DNA of 44,597 nucleotides, from NCBI GenBank assembly GCA_001953115.1, contig LSSL01000514.1, forward strand, positions 1 through 44,597. The letters run 5' to 3'. Under the pieces are notes generated by a model, which searched no databases, was not told the DNA's origin, and saw only the letters and a list, made by a program, of their open reading frames with translations. This document shows positions 1-12,175 of the stretch, in pieces (the stretch's first letter is position 1; the number at the start of each line of letters is the position of its first letter). A program made the translations under genes and the position numbers. The stretch comes from Smittium mucronatum (Eukaryota; Kickxellomycota; Harpellomycetes; Harpellales; Legeriomycetaceae).

Positions 1-1656
1 CCAATACATACTCAATATCGAAATATTAATAGAAAATAAACGGTTGGGTTTGGTTGTTGAAGATTAACCGTTTCAGGACAGTTCAAGAATGGCACTTAAT
101 TTTCGGTCAATATAAAAAATTTATTAAAAACTCTAGACTACAATTGGATTAGCTCTAAACATCAAAGAATAGAAAACGTTAGAAATAACAAGTAGGAACT
201 CAAATTATGTTTTTAGCCCGGAAAGGGTGTAAAATGAAATTTTCCATAAATAGAAAATAAGCACAATTAGGCTCGGTAATGTACGGGGCTAAGCGGTAAA
301 TACTGGATATTCCATGGAGCCGATTGTTTCACGCACTGAATTAAATTTAGTGTGTCATCAGATGTAATTTTGTATTCAGGTCTACACATCAAAAATTCCG
401 TGATACAAAAATTAATGGTCTGCATATCAAAATATAGTCTAGATCGAATCACCAATGATATTTGTTGTAGCCAATAGACGATATATATTTTACATTATTT
501 TAGTCAACCAATTTTTATCCAATTAAAAAATCAAGGATTTGTAAACTGCGGGTGTTTTGCGTAAAATAATCAAATTTTCAATCGCTAATGGACAGGGAAT
601 ATTGTTATTGAAAACAAAAATAATTGGGTAAGCGTGTAGAAGTTTCAAATAGAACAAATGGAAAATAATTTTAACTAGTGGTTGACATAAGAAAAATCAA
701 ATCATTTATTTCGTATTTATAATAACACCATTTAATATCAAACCAACAAAAGGTTTATCCCATATGGGTCTAATCACCTAAAGAAGTTCAAAAATGGCTT
801 TCATTTTTGCGTTAATATCATCGTCTTACAATTATCTGAACTTTATTATTGGTAGAACTTTAATTATTATCAAATGGAAAAGCACAAAATTAGCAAATAG
901 AAATACGGGGTTGGAGTATATGAAAGGAATAAATAAGTTTTGACCAATTATTTACTATAGATTACGCTATTTCAATTCTGAAAATCTGTGATCCAGACAT
1001 AACAAGCAGATTATTTGTAAATGATGAAAAATAGCATGCATTGGTTCTAATTACGGTGAATATTAGGATATTGACCCCTGAAAGGGAAAACTTTTTTTAT
1101 TTTTATTAATGGATATCAACACATTGCTGGAATAAAACTATCGAATAATGGTGGAAGTCATGGCTAATTACCCCATATTTCGATAAGAAATAAATGGGAA
1201 ATGTTTGATTGGACTGTGACTTAGGTTGTTCTAATTAGTGGTATTATTCTGTCATCAAGACCTGTGAAAAAAAAAAGAAGGGGTGTCGATTTATCTCCTA
1301 AAAATAAAAACAGATCAGTAAAAAAAAATATTTGATCAATAGACTATTTTTAGTATAAAAGGTGTTTGGTTCGTCTACAATTCAGATTTAACAATTTTCA
1401 TTTTAGTAGTCTAGGAAAAGCAGGTGGCTAGCACTTTATTTTTTGTGTAAAATTTAATTTTTCTACCTGGGTATTAAAGTATAATCTCTTATAGCCAGTT
1501 TTTTCCTACTATATTAAAGTTTTATTTTTCTTAATTCTGTATTTGATAAGTAACTGACGAGTATTCACAAAATCTGAATATACATATAGTTATTCTTTTA
1601 CATTAAATACTTACTGCCTTTGTCCAAGTTTCTTCCGATAACATAATACATCAAAA
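1..1656. other. Gene-free region with ILV2 promoter
   Basis: I see no coding region here on either strand. The longest open stretch (267-455, minus, 62 codons) has no recognisable motif. The region is AT-rich with scattered A and T runs. A TATA-like tataaaagg lies at 1354-1362, about 295 nt before the ILV2 start codon, which is far for a TATA box unless the 5' UTR is long. I found no TGASTCA (Gcn4-type) site upstream of ILV2 by eye. Confidence 0.5.
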
Positions 1657-3769
1657 ATGTCCTCAATAGCTATCAGAGCTGGTTTGAGATCCAGCAAAAG
1701 AATCTTTGCTAACTCTATAATAAAAACTGGGATGACTCAAAGATGGAAATCCGCCACTCCCATTCTATCTTCCCAAACTGCCACCTCTGCTGAAAGTGGC
1801 AATCATACCCATCACCATGCCAGACAACCCTATAAAGCACCTAACGACCCAAACTCTATTGAAAAATATGTAGGTATGACCGGTGGTGAGATCTTTCACG
1901 AAAAAATGCTTGAACACGGTGTTGATACCGTCTTTGGTTACCCAGGTGGCGCTATTCTTCCAGTATATGATGCTATTCATGATTCTAAATACTTCAAGTT
2001 TATTTTACCACGCCATGAACAAGGTGGTGGCCACATGGCTGAAGGCTACGCCAAAGTAACGTAAGTGTCTTTTTATTCCCCTTTATGTCGATCTAAATCA
2101 TTTAACTCGCTGATTTTCGCTCAAGTACTCTGAGAATCTTTTCAACGACTTAAATAATATTATTTTTCTTATCATCTTTTATTACTACTCATTTGATTAT
2201 AGTGGAAAGCCTGGTATTCTCCTTGTGACTTCTGGTCCTGGTGCTACAAATGCAATCACTCCATTGCAAGATGCTTTGTCTGACGGTGTGCCTTTAATTG
2301 TGTTCAGTGGTCAAGTTCCTGTCCCAGCCATTGGTTCTGATGCCTTCCAAGAAGCTGACGTCGTAGGAATCTCTCGTGCTTGTACAAAATGGAATGTAAT
2401 GGTTAAGGATATTTCTGAGCTACCAAGAAGAATTGATGAGGCTTTCCAAATCGCCACTTCCGGAAGACCAGGTCCTGTACTCGTTGATTTGCCAAAAAAC
2501 ATAACAGGTGGCGTTCTCAAAAGTGCAAGGATCTCTAATAAGGGTCATCAACTCCCAAAAATTTCGGTCGAGCACCGTGACACCCCCGAGTACAACGCTG
2601 CTATTATTAACGCTGCCAAGCTCCTGAATAATGCCAAGCGCCCTATTATTTATGCTGGAAACGGTATACTCAGCCATCCTGATGGTCCTCGTCTTCTTAG
2701 AGAGATCTCTGACCTTACTGATACTCCAGTAACTACAACTTTGCTTGGTCTAGGCGCTTTCGATGAAAACAGCGATAAAAGTTTGCACATGCTTGGAATG
2801 CACGGTTCTGTCTACGCTAACTTGGCCATTCAAAAGGCTGATGTCATATTAGCTATGGGTAGTAGATTTGATGACCGTGTCACCGGAAGTCTCCCCCATT
2901 TTGCCCCTGCCGCTAAGTTGGCCTCAAAGAACGGGACTGGTGGAATCATTCATTTTGATATTTTACCAAAAAATATCAACAAGAACGTTGTTGCTGATGT
3001 AGCCGTAGAAGGTGACGTTGTTAAAGCAATGGCTAAGCTTATCCCCCACCTTAAAAAGGCTGAGCATCATGAATGGCTTTCTCTTTTGAGAACATGGAAA
3101 GCTAAGTATCCATTCTACTATGAGCCAGAAGAGTCTCCAGAGGCTCTCCTTAAACCACAATCTGCCATCGTTGAATTGGATAAGCAACTTGCTGATAGAA
3201 AATCCGATGTCATCATCTCAACTGGTGTAGGCCAGCACCAAATGTGGGCTGCTCAGTACTTCCGCTGGACTACTCCACGCTCTTTCGTCACTTCTGGTGG
3301 TCTCGGAACAATGGGTTTCGGTGTTCCTTCTTCAATAGGTGCTAAGGTTGGAGCCCCAGATAAAATGGTGATAAATATTGATGGTGATGCTTCTTTCAGT
3401 ATGACTGCTATGGAGTTGGCAACTGCTCATGAATTCAATATCCCAGTCAAAACCCTTGTTATAAACAACAGTTTCCAGGGTATGGTTCGCCAATGGCAAG
3501 AGCTGTTCTACGATTCCCGCTTCTCTCACACTACAATGAAAAACCCCGACTTTGTTAAGCTCGCTGAAGCCATGCACGTTCGTGGAATTCGTGTTAGCAA
3601 CAGGAGGGACTTGCCTGGTGCCATCAAGGAGTTTTTGGATGAAAAGGGTCCTGTGCTTTTAGACGTTGTTTGCTCAGCTAAAGAATTTGTATACCCAATG
3701 GCCCCCGCCGGTAAGGGATTACACGAGATGGTTTTAGGCTATGATCGCACTATTGATGACTGTTTCTAA
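1657..3769 (+). CDS. ILV2: Acetolactate synthase catalytic subunit, mitochondrial
   Basis: Catalyses the first common step of valine, leucine and isoleucine synthesis: ThDP-dependent condensation of two pyruvates, or of pyruvate with 2-oxobutyrate. Exons are 1657-2060 and 2203-3769, with a 142-nt GTAAGT...TAG intron splitting a Thr codon; the product is 656 residues, close to the yeast enzyme. The first ~60 residues are Arg/Ser/Thr-rich with almost no acidic residues, as in a mitochondrial presequence. The catalytic glutamate is in RHEQ (E121). The ThDP/Mg motif is NIDGDAS (about 527-533) with downstream NN (556-557). The herbicide-contact positions look wild type: Pro in GQVP (P174) and Trp in VRQWQE (W566). 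The C-terminus carries the conserved [10 protein letters not shown] block. The start codon is the first ATG of the frame and the only one that keeps the presequence. It acts with a regulatory subunit (Ilv6) not in this window. An AATAAA at 3932-3937 could serve polyadenylation. Confidence 0.97.
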
Positions 3770-4078
3770 TCATTGTCAGATTTACTGTCTTGTTTCGATA
3801 ATTTAACCGACTACAGATAATCTTTATTGACCTTTTTTTTAAAAAAAATCTTTCTAGATTCCAGCTCTGCTGTTTTATTTGTACCTATGATTTTCATTAG
3901 TTTTTAAAATATCACTTTTTTTTTTATTGCCAATAAACACATTCCCTTATTCATTTTTATTAATAAAAAGTTTTATAATCAAACTGTAGTGAATCACTTA
4001 ATGATGGCATCAAAAGGCTCTAGTTTTGATCATAGGGAAAAAAAAAGATGGGGCTATATATTTATTTTTTCTAATCTA
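3770..4078. other. Convergent 3' intergenic region ILV2/INTS7
   Basis: A short gap between two convergent genes that must hold both 3' UTRs. It contains a perfect T8A8 palindrome at 3833-3848, 64 nt after the ILV2 stop, and an AATAAA at 3932-3937. No further coding was seen. Confidence 0.6.
3833..3848. repeat. T8A8 palindrome
   Basis: Eight T followed by eight A, a perfect palindrome in the ILV2 3' UTR. It is one of about eight T7-9/A7-9 blocks in the window (also about 17445, 19084, 19844, 29314, 31890, 42678 and 43687). It could melt easily or form a hairpin; no function is shown. Confidence 0.8.
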
Positions 4079-7000
4079 TTAGATTATATTTGGTTGAGAG
4101 TACAAACAAATTGGGAATACTAAATGCTGACCAACATACCAAGACTTTGAAAACTTATCAAGAATGGAAGGTAGCACGTGAATATAAAAAATCGCCCGGA
4201 AACCAGGCTCAATTTTTCCAAGTAATACTAGGTGAGGAACTTCGGCTCCCGAGTCTCCAGAAATCCTGGGTTTTGAGACTGTATTAAAAGAAGATATCGG
4301 AGGCAAGGCGATTGATATATTACATTCAAAGAACGAAACTTTGATCTCAGTACTAAATGTTTGAACTTTATCTAGATACTGCTGCCATGGGACAGACAGA
4401 TTGTTTTTAGAACAAAATGAACCATCGTCAAAAAATAAATTCACCAAATCATCATCGCCATTAAAATAATCTAATTCAGATGGACTCTCATTAATTGGAC
4501 ATAAGCTCGTTTCTTTAACGATTGTATTTCTGGGAAGTATCCTTTCAGAACTGTCTGATAACCAAACCGACGCTTTAAATTTTGGCTTTTCTGAAAGTAA
4601 AGATGCTTGCACTGCCGAACTATTATCCTCTAGATTACTAATAAAGCTACTTGACTCAACACCAAAAGAAATATTTTTACCTGATGATTCTAGGTCATGT
4701 AGTACAAGACCTTTGTTTCTGCTATATTTGGTTCCTGAATTGGGGTCATTAATCAATCCCTGTATCGATATTGAAAACTGTGACCCTGCAGGTGCTTTCA
4801 CAAATTTTTTGTCGATATTTTGTTTTCCATTCTCATGGCTATTTGGAAGGCTTTTTTCAGATCCTATTTCAAATTCCGGGCTTGTCTCTATTTCAAGGGA
4901 TATACAGGGTGGTGATTTTATATAAACGGCCCCCAAGCAAAGTGTTGGGGGGACTAAACTTAATAATCTACTAATATCTGATGACTTGGTTCTTATAACC
5001 ACCCCAAGAAGTTTCTCCCAACCATACAAAAACTCAATTGTGGTTGCGTCGATAGAAGAATGCGATGTTTGAAGACGTACACACCGCTCAATAAGTGACA
5101 TTATCTCTAGTTTTAATCGACTAAAATCATAAGGCAAATTAATCTGAGCTGATTGGGAAACCGAGACGTTAGAGGTAATCATTTGCTTAATTGAGTGAAC
5201 TAAATAATGAGCATCTTGATGAAAAGAAACAACAATCGGTTGAAAAAATCTGGTGGGAAAATTCGAATGCAAAAGATGAAGCTTGGTAAGAGCAGATGTT
5301 CTAAAGCCATCTCTAGCTTCGAATTCTATTCCAGAAGACTCGGACTTTGCTAGGCTAAAAAGAGAATCCCACCAGTAAAAGGATGAGACAGATAAATTCA
5401 ATTTTAAAACATTGCAAGACAGAATCTCAACGATTTTCCATTTTCCACATGCAATAGAGTCGATTAGTATCCAATTTGTAAACTCGACCCCTAAATCTTT
5501 TATTTCTTTTATACATGATTCCTCGTTCTTATTGAAAGTTGATTCAAGTTTGTTACAAATGGTATCTAATAACGACTCTGATTCTGAATGAATGGGTTCA
5601 ATATAACTTTGGTCATTCTTAAAAATGTGTTGAATTTTTAAATAACACAGCAACACACCTCTAAAATTGTGCAATGTCGGGTTATGGTGATCAATTTTTA
5701 GAATCTCGGGGGTTGAACTTGTATCAGGTGAAATCCTTAAAATTTCGGACAATATTGGCAGGAAGGTATTTTTGATTTCGGTCGGATTAATAACTGCAAT
5801 AGCTTTTAAGGTTTTGGAGGCACCAAGTGCAAATAAGGGAATTGAAGAAGATAAATTTTGGATGGCTAAGTGCCCTAAACTCCGCAAGTAATTTTTACCT
5901 AATACGTTTATTGAAGTTTTAACTGTACTCTTAAGAAAAGATAATAGCCAGTTATTATCACTAGTGTTCGAAGTTTGGGATAAATAAGCTTTTGGTATTA
6001 ATCCCCAGCCACATTCAATGATTTCGAAGGTAGTAGATTTAATCTTTTCAGTAAGATCCTCTTCGGAAGGAACAGCATTTCCCTTAAGAGGATTCAGTAA
6101 TGGTTCGATGATATTCAAAAAAGTAAATAATTTCCAAATAAGAATTTTGGGGCTGGATTCTGAATCCCCCTCGAATTTTTGGCGGTGAAAAGAATAATGT
6201 GAATTATTTAAACCAGTTGATTTAGATAATTCAAGATCTTTAGATAGCCATCTTATTGCAACAGATAATGATAAATTCGAAAGGATTTCATTTGCAGAAC
6301 ACTTTAGAATTATTTTAAATGAGAGAGTAATTTTTTTTCGTGATAGGATTCGATTTAAACTTGATTTTAAAAGTATACTAGAGTTCAAAATGTTGATGAG
6401 ATTCGAATAAATGTTAAATTGAATTGTATCATTTGACGATTCAATAGACGAATCAACTCCATTGTATAAAACAATTAATGTGTTATAGATATTGGTCTCT
6501 GAACCATGAATAATAATTTTTTGCAAAATTAAAACATCCTTTTCCGATAAATAGCCTTTAAAAGGTCCAATCATGCATGACCATGTAATCAACATTGGAT
6601 CTATGAGCTCATCATAAGGCAATTTTTTAGCAAAAGGTTCCTTGTTATCTGTAAATAAATCATTTGACTCAAGATATTTCAAAATGTAACCGGTGCAATA
6701 GTTTACTACCCATTGGCGTATGGTGGGATGACTTTGGGCATGTTTAGCACAAAAAAGAAGTTGGATTTTGGCTGGCAATGAGACCTGTTCACTAGTTAAC
6801 TTGTATGATATTGATTCCCAGGCTAATTCCAGAAAAGAGGGGGAGTATTCGAGCATTTTTTGGGTGGCATCTATCAGTGCTACAAGCTCGAGCTCGTTGT
6901 TGGTTTCATATCTCTGTAATATTCTGTACTGAACTTCAAGAGATGAACAAAATATTATTGAAGCAATTCCCAAAAGTCTATTTCAGTCGTAAAAATGAGT

Positions 7001-7645
7001 TGAAGTCAATAAAAGTGAAGTTTTATTTTTTGAAGGAAAAACGCAATTATTACACTCTGAAGCGTGGAAAAAAATTGAAAAGTCCTACCTTAAAGTCAAT
7101 GAGCGAGCAATATGGTCATTAGAGTCAAGAACTATCAGTATTCGTTTGGTAAGTTCGTTTGCGTTATAAACCATTGGTAGATGATGCTTTGAAGCTTCAA
7201 AAACCTTGGTTATTTGTAGCCTAGCTGTATTGTTTCTGTATATATTTAATAAATTTTATCGAAGAATGTGAGAAAAAAACCAAAGATTTTTTTGTAAAAT
7301 AAGTTACCCGAAACAAAATAAATCAGCTAATTTTAGAAATATCGAATTCGAAACGACGGGGAAAGGAAAATCATTAAGTAATTTAATGAAACCAGAGATA
7401 GATTCGATCTGAACATCCATTCTTTTATTTCTACAGCCAGATTCGAGCTTAATGATTTTCGATGCAACTTTCTCGGAAATAACGAATTTCGACTGAGAAT
7501 TTTGGGGCTCAGGAGCATTTGAAAGAACAGTACCGGGGAGCTGGAAAGACCTAGGAGCATCATTTCTATCACTTTGTTTTAAAAATTCTGTTGGCGCTAA
7601 TGAAAATGCATTGGAATCCAAGTTAACTTTCCTGTTATCATACAT
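4079..7645 (-). CDS. INTS7: Integrator complex subunit 7 (INTS7-like)
   Basis: Predicted scaffold subunit of Integrator, the nuclear RNA polymerase II-associated complex that cleaves snRNA and other nascent RNAs. Exons on the minus strand are 7308-7645, 7089-7235 and 4079-6977, giving 1127 residues against about 960 in animals. Both introns (72 and 111 nt) have GT..AG ends and restore the frame exactly. Identification rests on the N-terminal HEAT-like block: PFPVVSNSIFLKLADLF (about 94-110) runs across intron 1 into GNNTARLQITKVFEAS, then LDSNDHIARSLTLR joins LLGIASII across intron 2. This is the order and spacing of the INTS7 N-terminus. Farther on, SFYWWDSLFSLAKSES (about 693-708) and an LKLEIM-type helix match the family's C-terminal half. 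The first ~60 residues and the Ser/Asn-rich insertions are poorly conserved. The start ATG is preceded by an in-frame stop. The gene is tandem with the kinase and convergent with ILV2. No catalytic residues are expected. The family call comes from motif recall, not a search. Confidence 0.85.
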
Positions 7646-8601
7646 CTCTCAATTTATCAACCATTAGAAATTTTATACAAGCAAATGAAAATATCCAATG
7701 ACTGAAATGTTACTAAGAAAGGTGTAAATGAGGGATTATTGAGAGCCCTTGCGTTGAAGCTTTTCTAAATCGTTCTTCTGTCTCTGGCTAGAATTACACT
7801 CGAGAAATGCTGTTAATTTTAAACCCGATTAGAACCCTTCTTATGCTAACCAGTAAAATAATAAATCCTGCCTTTTTTTTTGATCCAATGAATGGGGTTA
7901 TTCATATTATTAGCCCTTAATATTAATTAAAAAATACGTTCAAATTTCCTGAGAAAAGCAAAACTACATAATCTTACCGAAACTCCAGTTAATATATAAT
8001 TGTGTTTTTTTTTTTTACGCAGAAATATAAAATAGTGGTGTGAGTTTTTTCGTTGAAAGAAGACTGGAGAAGCATCGGGTATGCAGTTTGCTTCATTATC
8101 TACCTGCAAAAATAAACGGCATTTCCTTAATCAAAATAGCTATTTGAATTCCATATAACTCTAATTTAAGAGTTCTATTGACTATGAAACTAGATTTGCC
8201 CTATTCCGATCAAGAGAACAATCATTTTTTAAATGTCAACTAGTGAAAACCACACTATAGTAGCGGGGTCATACTATATCCAGGGATTATGCTAGATCCG
8301 TACAATTTGCTAAAATACAAATATCAATCTTCTAATACAACATAAAATCTAAAAAAATGAAAATACAAAGTAACCTCTCTAAACCTCAGATACAAAAAAC
8401 CTTTGTATGGAAAGGATAATCACAAAAAAATATTGTCTAATTTTTTAATACATAGTCCCGTTAACCAAATTTTTTAAAAGAAAAAAAATATACATGGCAT
8501 TTATAAATAAAAACTAATCACCCCATTAAAATAAGGGTAGAATTTCAAAAGCTTAGGCTGATATAAAAGTAATATTTTTAAAGCAAAAATTTAAATGTGG
8601 C
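7646..8601. other. Intergenic region between the kinase and INTS7
   Basis: It holds the kinase 3' UTR and the INTS7 promoter, since both genes run on the minus strand. I see only AT-rich sequence with A/T runs. A 60-codon open stretch on the minus strand (7927-8109) is Lys/Phe-rich, has no motif, and is probably chance. Confidence 0.5.
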
Positions 8602-11468
8602 TCAGTTGCACAATTCTTTAATTAGTTTTTGTGATAGTTTCTTGTGTGTCCACCAACTACCCTTAAGTCTCTTAAATTTGACAGTATACAAATTCCCCTG
8701 AATATTAGTAATATGTATTTCAAACTTATTCCCTGAGTTGGTAGATGAGTTAGAGAAAGAATTGCTATGGAACTCGGATCTATCCTCGCAATAAAAGAAA
8801 TATTCAGTAATCCTCCTGTATGCGATAGAATTTGATTGTAAAACCCGGTCCAGATCATTATGAATTTCATCTAAAGTACGTAGTATTGTTGTCTTTATGG
8901 TGAAAATTCCGGAAATCGGTGAATTATTGTTAGGTGGTGATTTGTTCTCGTGTTGGTTTTTGTAAAGGTTGGATTCAGTTGTTGTATTTGTGACTGAGCT
9001 CTTTGGGCTAAACAGTTTACTATTTTGATCTGGGTTCTTATTAGAGTACATATCTTGTCTATTGCCTCCATACCTATCAACTTCAGGGTTTGGAATAGGC
9101 ATTGGTATTTTCTTAGACTCGCCATCATTTCGTTTCACTGGTGAAGATTGAGGAAGAAGTGAAGAAACGGGGATAGAGCTAGGAGTCGGTGATAAAAACT
9201 CTGTATTTCTACGATTATGAATAGGAGTATTATCCCTTCTTTTTGAGTCGTGGGCGCTTAAAGTTCTGGATAGGGGGTTAGGGTTCTGTGCATTATTTAC
9301 GCTTTGTGAAGTCTGTGAACTTGTGGCTGCAGAACTCATATTTTGGCCTGTTGGAGGCAATTTTTTCTGCATATTTTGAGCTGAAATTGCATTTGGGATA
9401 AGAGGTATTGGTGGGGCATCAGAAAATCTGCTTCCACTAGGCCTTTTTACAGGCAATGGCTTTTCGTTTTGATTTGCAGTTTTTTGGAGTGGAATCGGGT
9501 CAATAAAAGCCATAGACTTTCTAAATTTAAGGAATGGCATAGACTTGCGCAAACGGGCAAAAAGCTTTGAGGGGCTGCGGAAGTTTTTAGACATACGACT
9601 TGAATTAACCTCTGAATCACGAGCAGACGTTGACTCCCAGTTGAAAGAGTTCCCAATAACTGGAGTAACATCACTATTTTTACGCTGCTTAGATATTTGC
9701 AAACCTGCGCCAAGCTGGCTAGCAAGAATGGAGGGAGAATCAAGGAATACAGGTGTTTTGGAACCCTCAACATCCTTGATCTCTCGGATGTCTTGGGAAA
9801 TAGAATACATGCTTAGCTTTCGAGCCCCAGCCACAGATGTACTAGAGGCAAGATTTCCCGGGCGGATATCTTGTGCACCCAAAGAAATCCTTAAATTATT
9901 AGATATGTACGTTCCGTCAGTTGATGCAACATTCTCTCCGTTGCTAACAGCATTTGCAGCTGTAGAAATAGCACTAATACTAGTGTCATTTGTTGCTCCT
10001 ACAGAAGGTACTAGGCTGGTTGAGTTATTAGTATTATTGGAAGATGCTGTCATTGAGCTAGTATTGGCAGCGGCAACTGTGGCAGCCGCATGAGCTTGAT
10101 TTCTGCGGGCAACCTTTGCTGCTTTCCGTCGACGAGACTCATCAACGAGGTGGTAAATACATACAATGGGAGTATTTACTTGTTCAGCATCGGCCAAGGA
10201 AGCAATAACCTGTTCTTGAGTAAAGCCATATAAATGCATTTTACCTAGGGATTGAGGATTTGGGTCCAAAACAACAGCAGGCCTCGCTGGAAGATAACTG
10301 TTGATCGAATCTTCAAAATCTATATTTATCCAAGGATGAGAGCGTATTTCGGCCATAGTGATTCTTTTTTTAGGATTGACAGTAAGCATTCTTTGAAGAA
10401 GATCACAGGCACTCGTGCTTAAGAACTGGGGCATGACGAAACGACCCTTTGATATTTTATCATAAATCTCCTTTAAATTCTCACCTTCGAAAGGAGTACG
10501 ACCACAAAGCATGAAAAATAGTATTACACCCATACTCCAAATGTCGACTTCGGGACCAATATACTTTATCCCGTTGACCATTTCCGGGGCAGCATAGAAA
10601 GGAGAACCACAGAAGGTATCTAGTTCACGGTCCCAGTAAAAGGTGTTTGCAAACCCGAAATCGATCAGCCTTATTCGTTGATCACCGTCCAACATAACAT
10701 TTTCAAGTTTCAAATCTCTATGTATGATGTTATTACGATGAATGTAATCTACGGCAGAGACAATCTGTCTAAAAAAGACTCTAGCCTCCCTTTCCATGAG
10801 CCTACCTCTTTTGCGAATGTAATGTAAAAGCTCACCACCAGAGTTGTGCTCCATGACGATCATTGTGAATTTGGATGTTTGAACAACATCATATAATCTA
10901 ACGATATTTGGATGGTAAAGGAGAGATAGTAATTTGATCTCGCGTTCTATGCGGAGGCTATGCTTATCATTGCTACTATTACTATCAGCAGATTTCGGTT
11001 TGATGAATTTGAGAGCAAAAGTTTGTTTCGTGACTCTGTGCTCGGCCATGCAAACTTTACTAAAAGTGCCTTTTCCGAGAGTTGATTTGATGACAAAATC
11101 ACCTATCCTCTGTTCTTTCTTATCCTTGGATGATTTGGAGGACACATCGGGTTTTTTATTTTGCTCAGAGTTCGAGATAATGCGATTGGTTTGAGAAGAG
11201 GATGACTGTTTTGTTAAAGCGGCAGTCTCTGACATATCTCTTTTGATGGCTTGGCTAATGCGTTTGTTAGTAATGGCTATTTGCTCAGGATTTGGAGCTT
11301 TGCTTACACTTTGCCTTGAAGGTCTTCCAGGAATATTATAATCAGTAATTGGTTTTATTGATGACTAAAAATAGAGAAACAGAAAGACAAGTAAGAGATA
11401 GATATGAGGGAAATATAATAGATGATTTAACGTACTCGCTGGACGGTAGAACTTACCACAGTCGTCAT
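8602..11468 (-). CDS. KIN1: Kin1/Par-1/MARK-family Ser/Thr kinase with KA1 domain
   Basis: Polarity-type protein kinase of the Kin1/Par-1/MARK group, expected at the cell cortex. Exons are 11457-11468 (only four codons, MTTV) and 8602-11364; a 92-nt GTAAGT..TAG intron joins them in phase 0, giving 924 residues. If the internal ATG at 11235 is used instead, the protein is 877 residues, but the frame stays open upstream of it to the acceptor. The kinase domain is about residues 92-350: Gly-rich LGKGTFSKV, VAIK-type lysine in FALKF (K123), HRDLKLEN (D221), DFG (D239), and activation loop LDTFCGSP with T254, the position phosphorylated by LKB1-type kinases. All catalytic residues are present. A UBA-like helix segment follows (YGFTQEQVIASL, before PIVCIYHLV). 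A long Ser/Asn/Pro-rich linker has no predictable fold. A KA1-type membrane-binding domain forms the last ~100 residues (TVKFKRLKGSWWTHKKL). The symbol reflects the family only. Confidence 0.93.
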
Positions 11469-11587
11469 TTTAGGCTGTAAAAACTAACGTTTTACAAGGA
11501 ATATTATAGTAATCTAAGAGAAAACAAAAATTAATGGGGCATGAATTATCGAAGAATCGGAAGTTCCTTGTACTCAGAGTGGCGGGG
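11469..11587. promoter_or_regulatory. 5' flank of the kinase gene, cut by the gap
   Basis: The 119 nt upstream of the kinase start before the assembly gap. On the minus strand a TTTTTACAG just ahead of the ATG could be the acceptor of a 5' UTR intron, so the transcript may begin inside or beyond the gap. This is inference. Confidence 0.3.
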
Positions 11588-12151
11588 NNNNNNNNNNNNN
11601 NNNNNNNNNNNNNNNNNNNNNNNNNNNNNNNNNNNNNNNNNNNNNNNNNNNNNNNNNNNNNNNNNNNNNNNNNNNNNNNNNNNNNNNNNNNNNNNNNNNN
11701 NNNNNNNNNNNNNNNNNNNNNNNNNNNNNNNNNNNNNNNNNNNNNNNNNNNNNNNNNNNNNNNNNNNNNNNNNNNNNNNNNNNNNNNNNNNNNNNNNNNN
11801 NNNNNNNNNNNNNNNNNNNNNNNNNNNNNNNNNNNNNNNNNNNNNNNNNNNNNNNNNNNNNNNNNNNNNNNNNNNNNNNNNNNNNNNNNNNNNNNNNNNN
11901 NNNNNNNNNNNNNNNNNNNNNNNNNNNNNNNNNNNNNNNNNNNNNNNNNNNNNNNNNNNNNNNNNNNNNNNNNNNNNNNNNNNNNNNNNNNNNNNNNNNN
12001 NNNNNNNNNNNNNNNNNNNNNNNNNNNNNNNNNNNNNNNNNNNNNNNNNNNNNNNNNNNNNNNNNNNNNNNNNNNNNNNNNNNNNNNNNNNNNNNNNNNN
12101 NNNNNNNNNNNNNNNNNNNNNNNNNNNNNNNNNNNNNNNNNNNNNNNNNNN
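11588..12151. other. Assembly gap (564 N)
   Basis: A run of N flanked by GGGG on the left (11584-11587) and 24 G on the right (12152-12175). Long G runs next to a gap in an AT-rich genome look like a read-end or scaffolding artefact, although a real G tract that stopped sequencing is also possible. The open frames through the N run have no meaning. Confidence 0.97.
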
Positions 12152-12175
12152 GGGGGGGGGGGGGGGGGGGGGGGG

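Noticed and set aside
1733..1739. TGACTCA, a perfect Gcn4/AP-1-type site in ILV2
   Set aside because: It is inside the coding sequence, encoding part of the presequence, about 76 nt after the start codon. No such site was seen upstream of ILV2 or TRP2, so I do not call it an operator.
4713..4974. Plus-strand frames within the INTS7 region
   Set aside because: They are antisense shadows of the long third INTS7 exon, which is open for 964 codons.
9545..10093. 182-codon plus-strand open frame
   Set aside because: It lies wholly antisense to the Ser/Asn-rich linker of the kinase gene, whose kinase and KA1 domains fix the true strand. Long antisense frames are expected opposite such low-complexity coding sequence.
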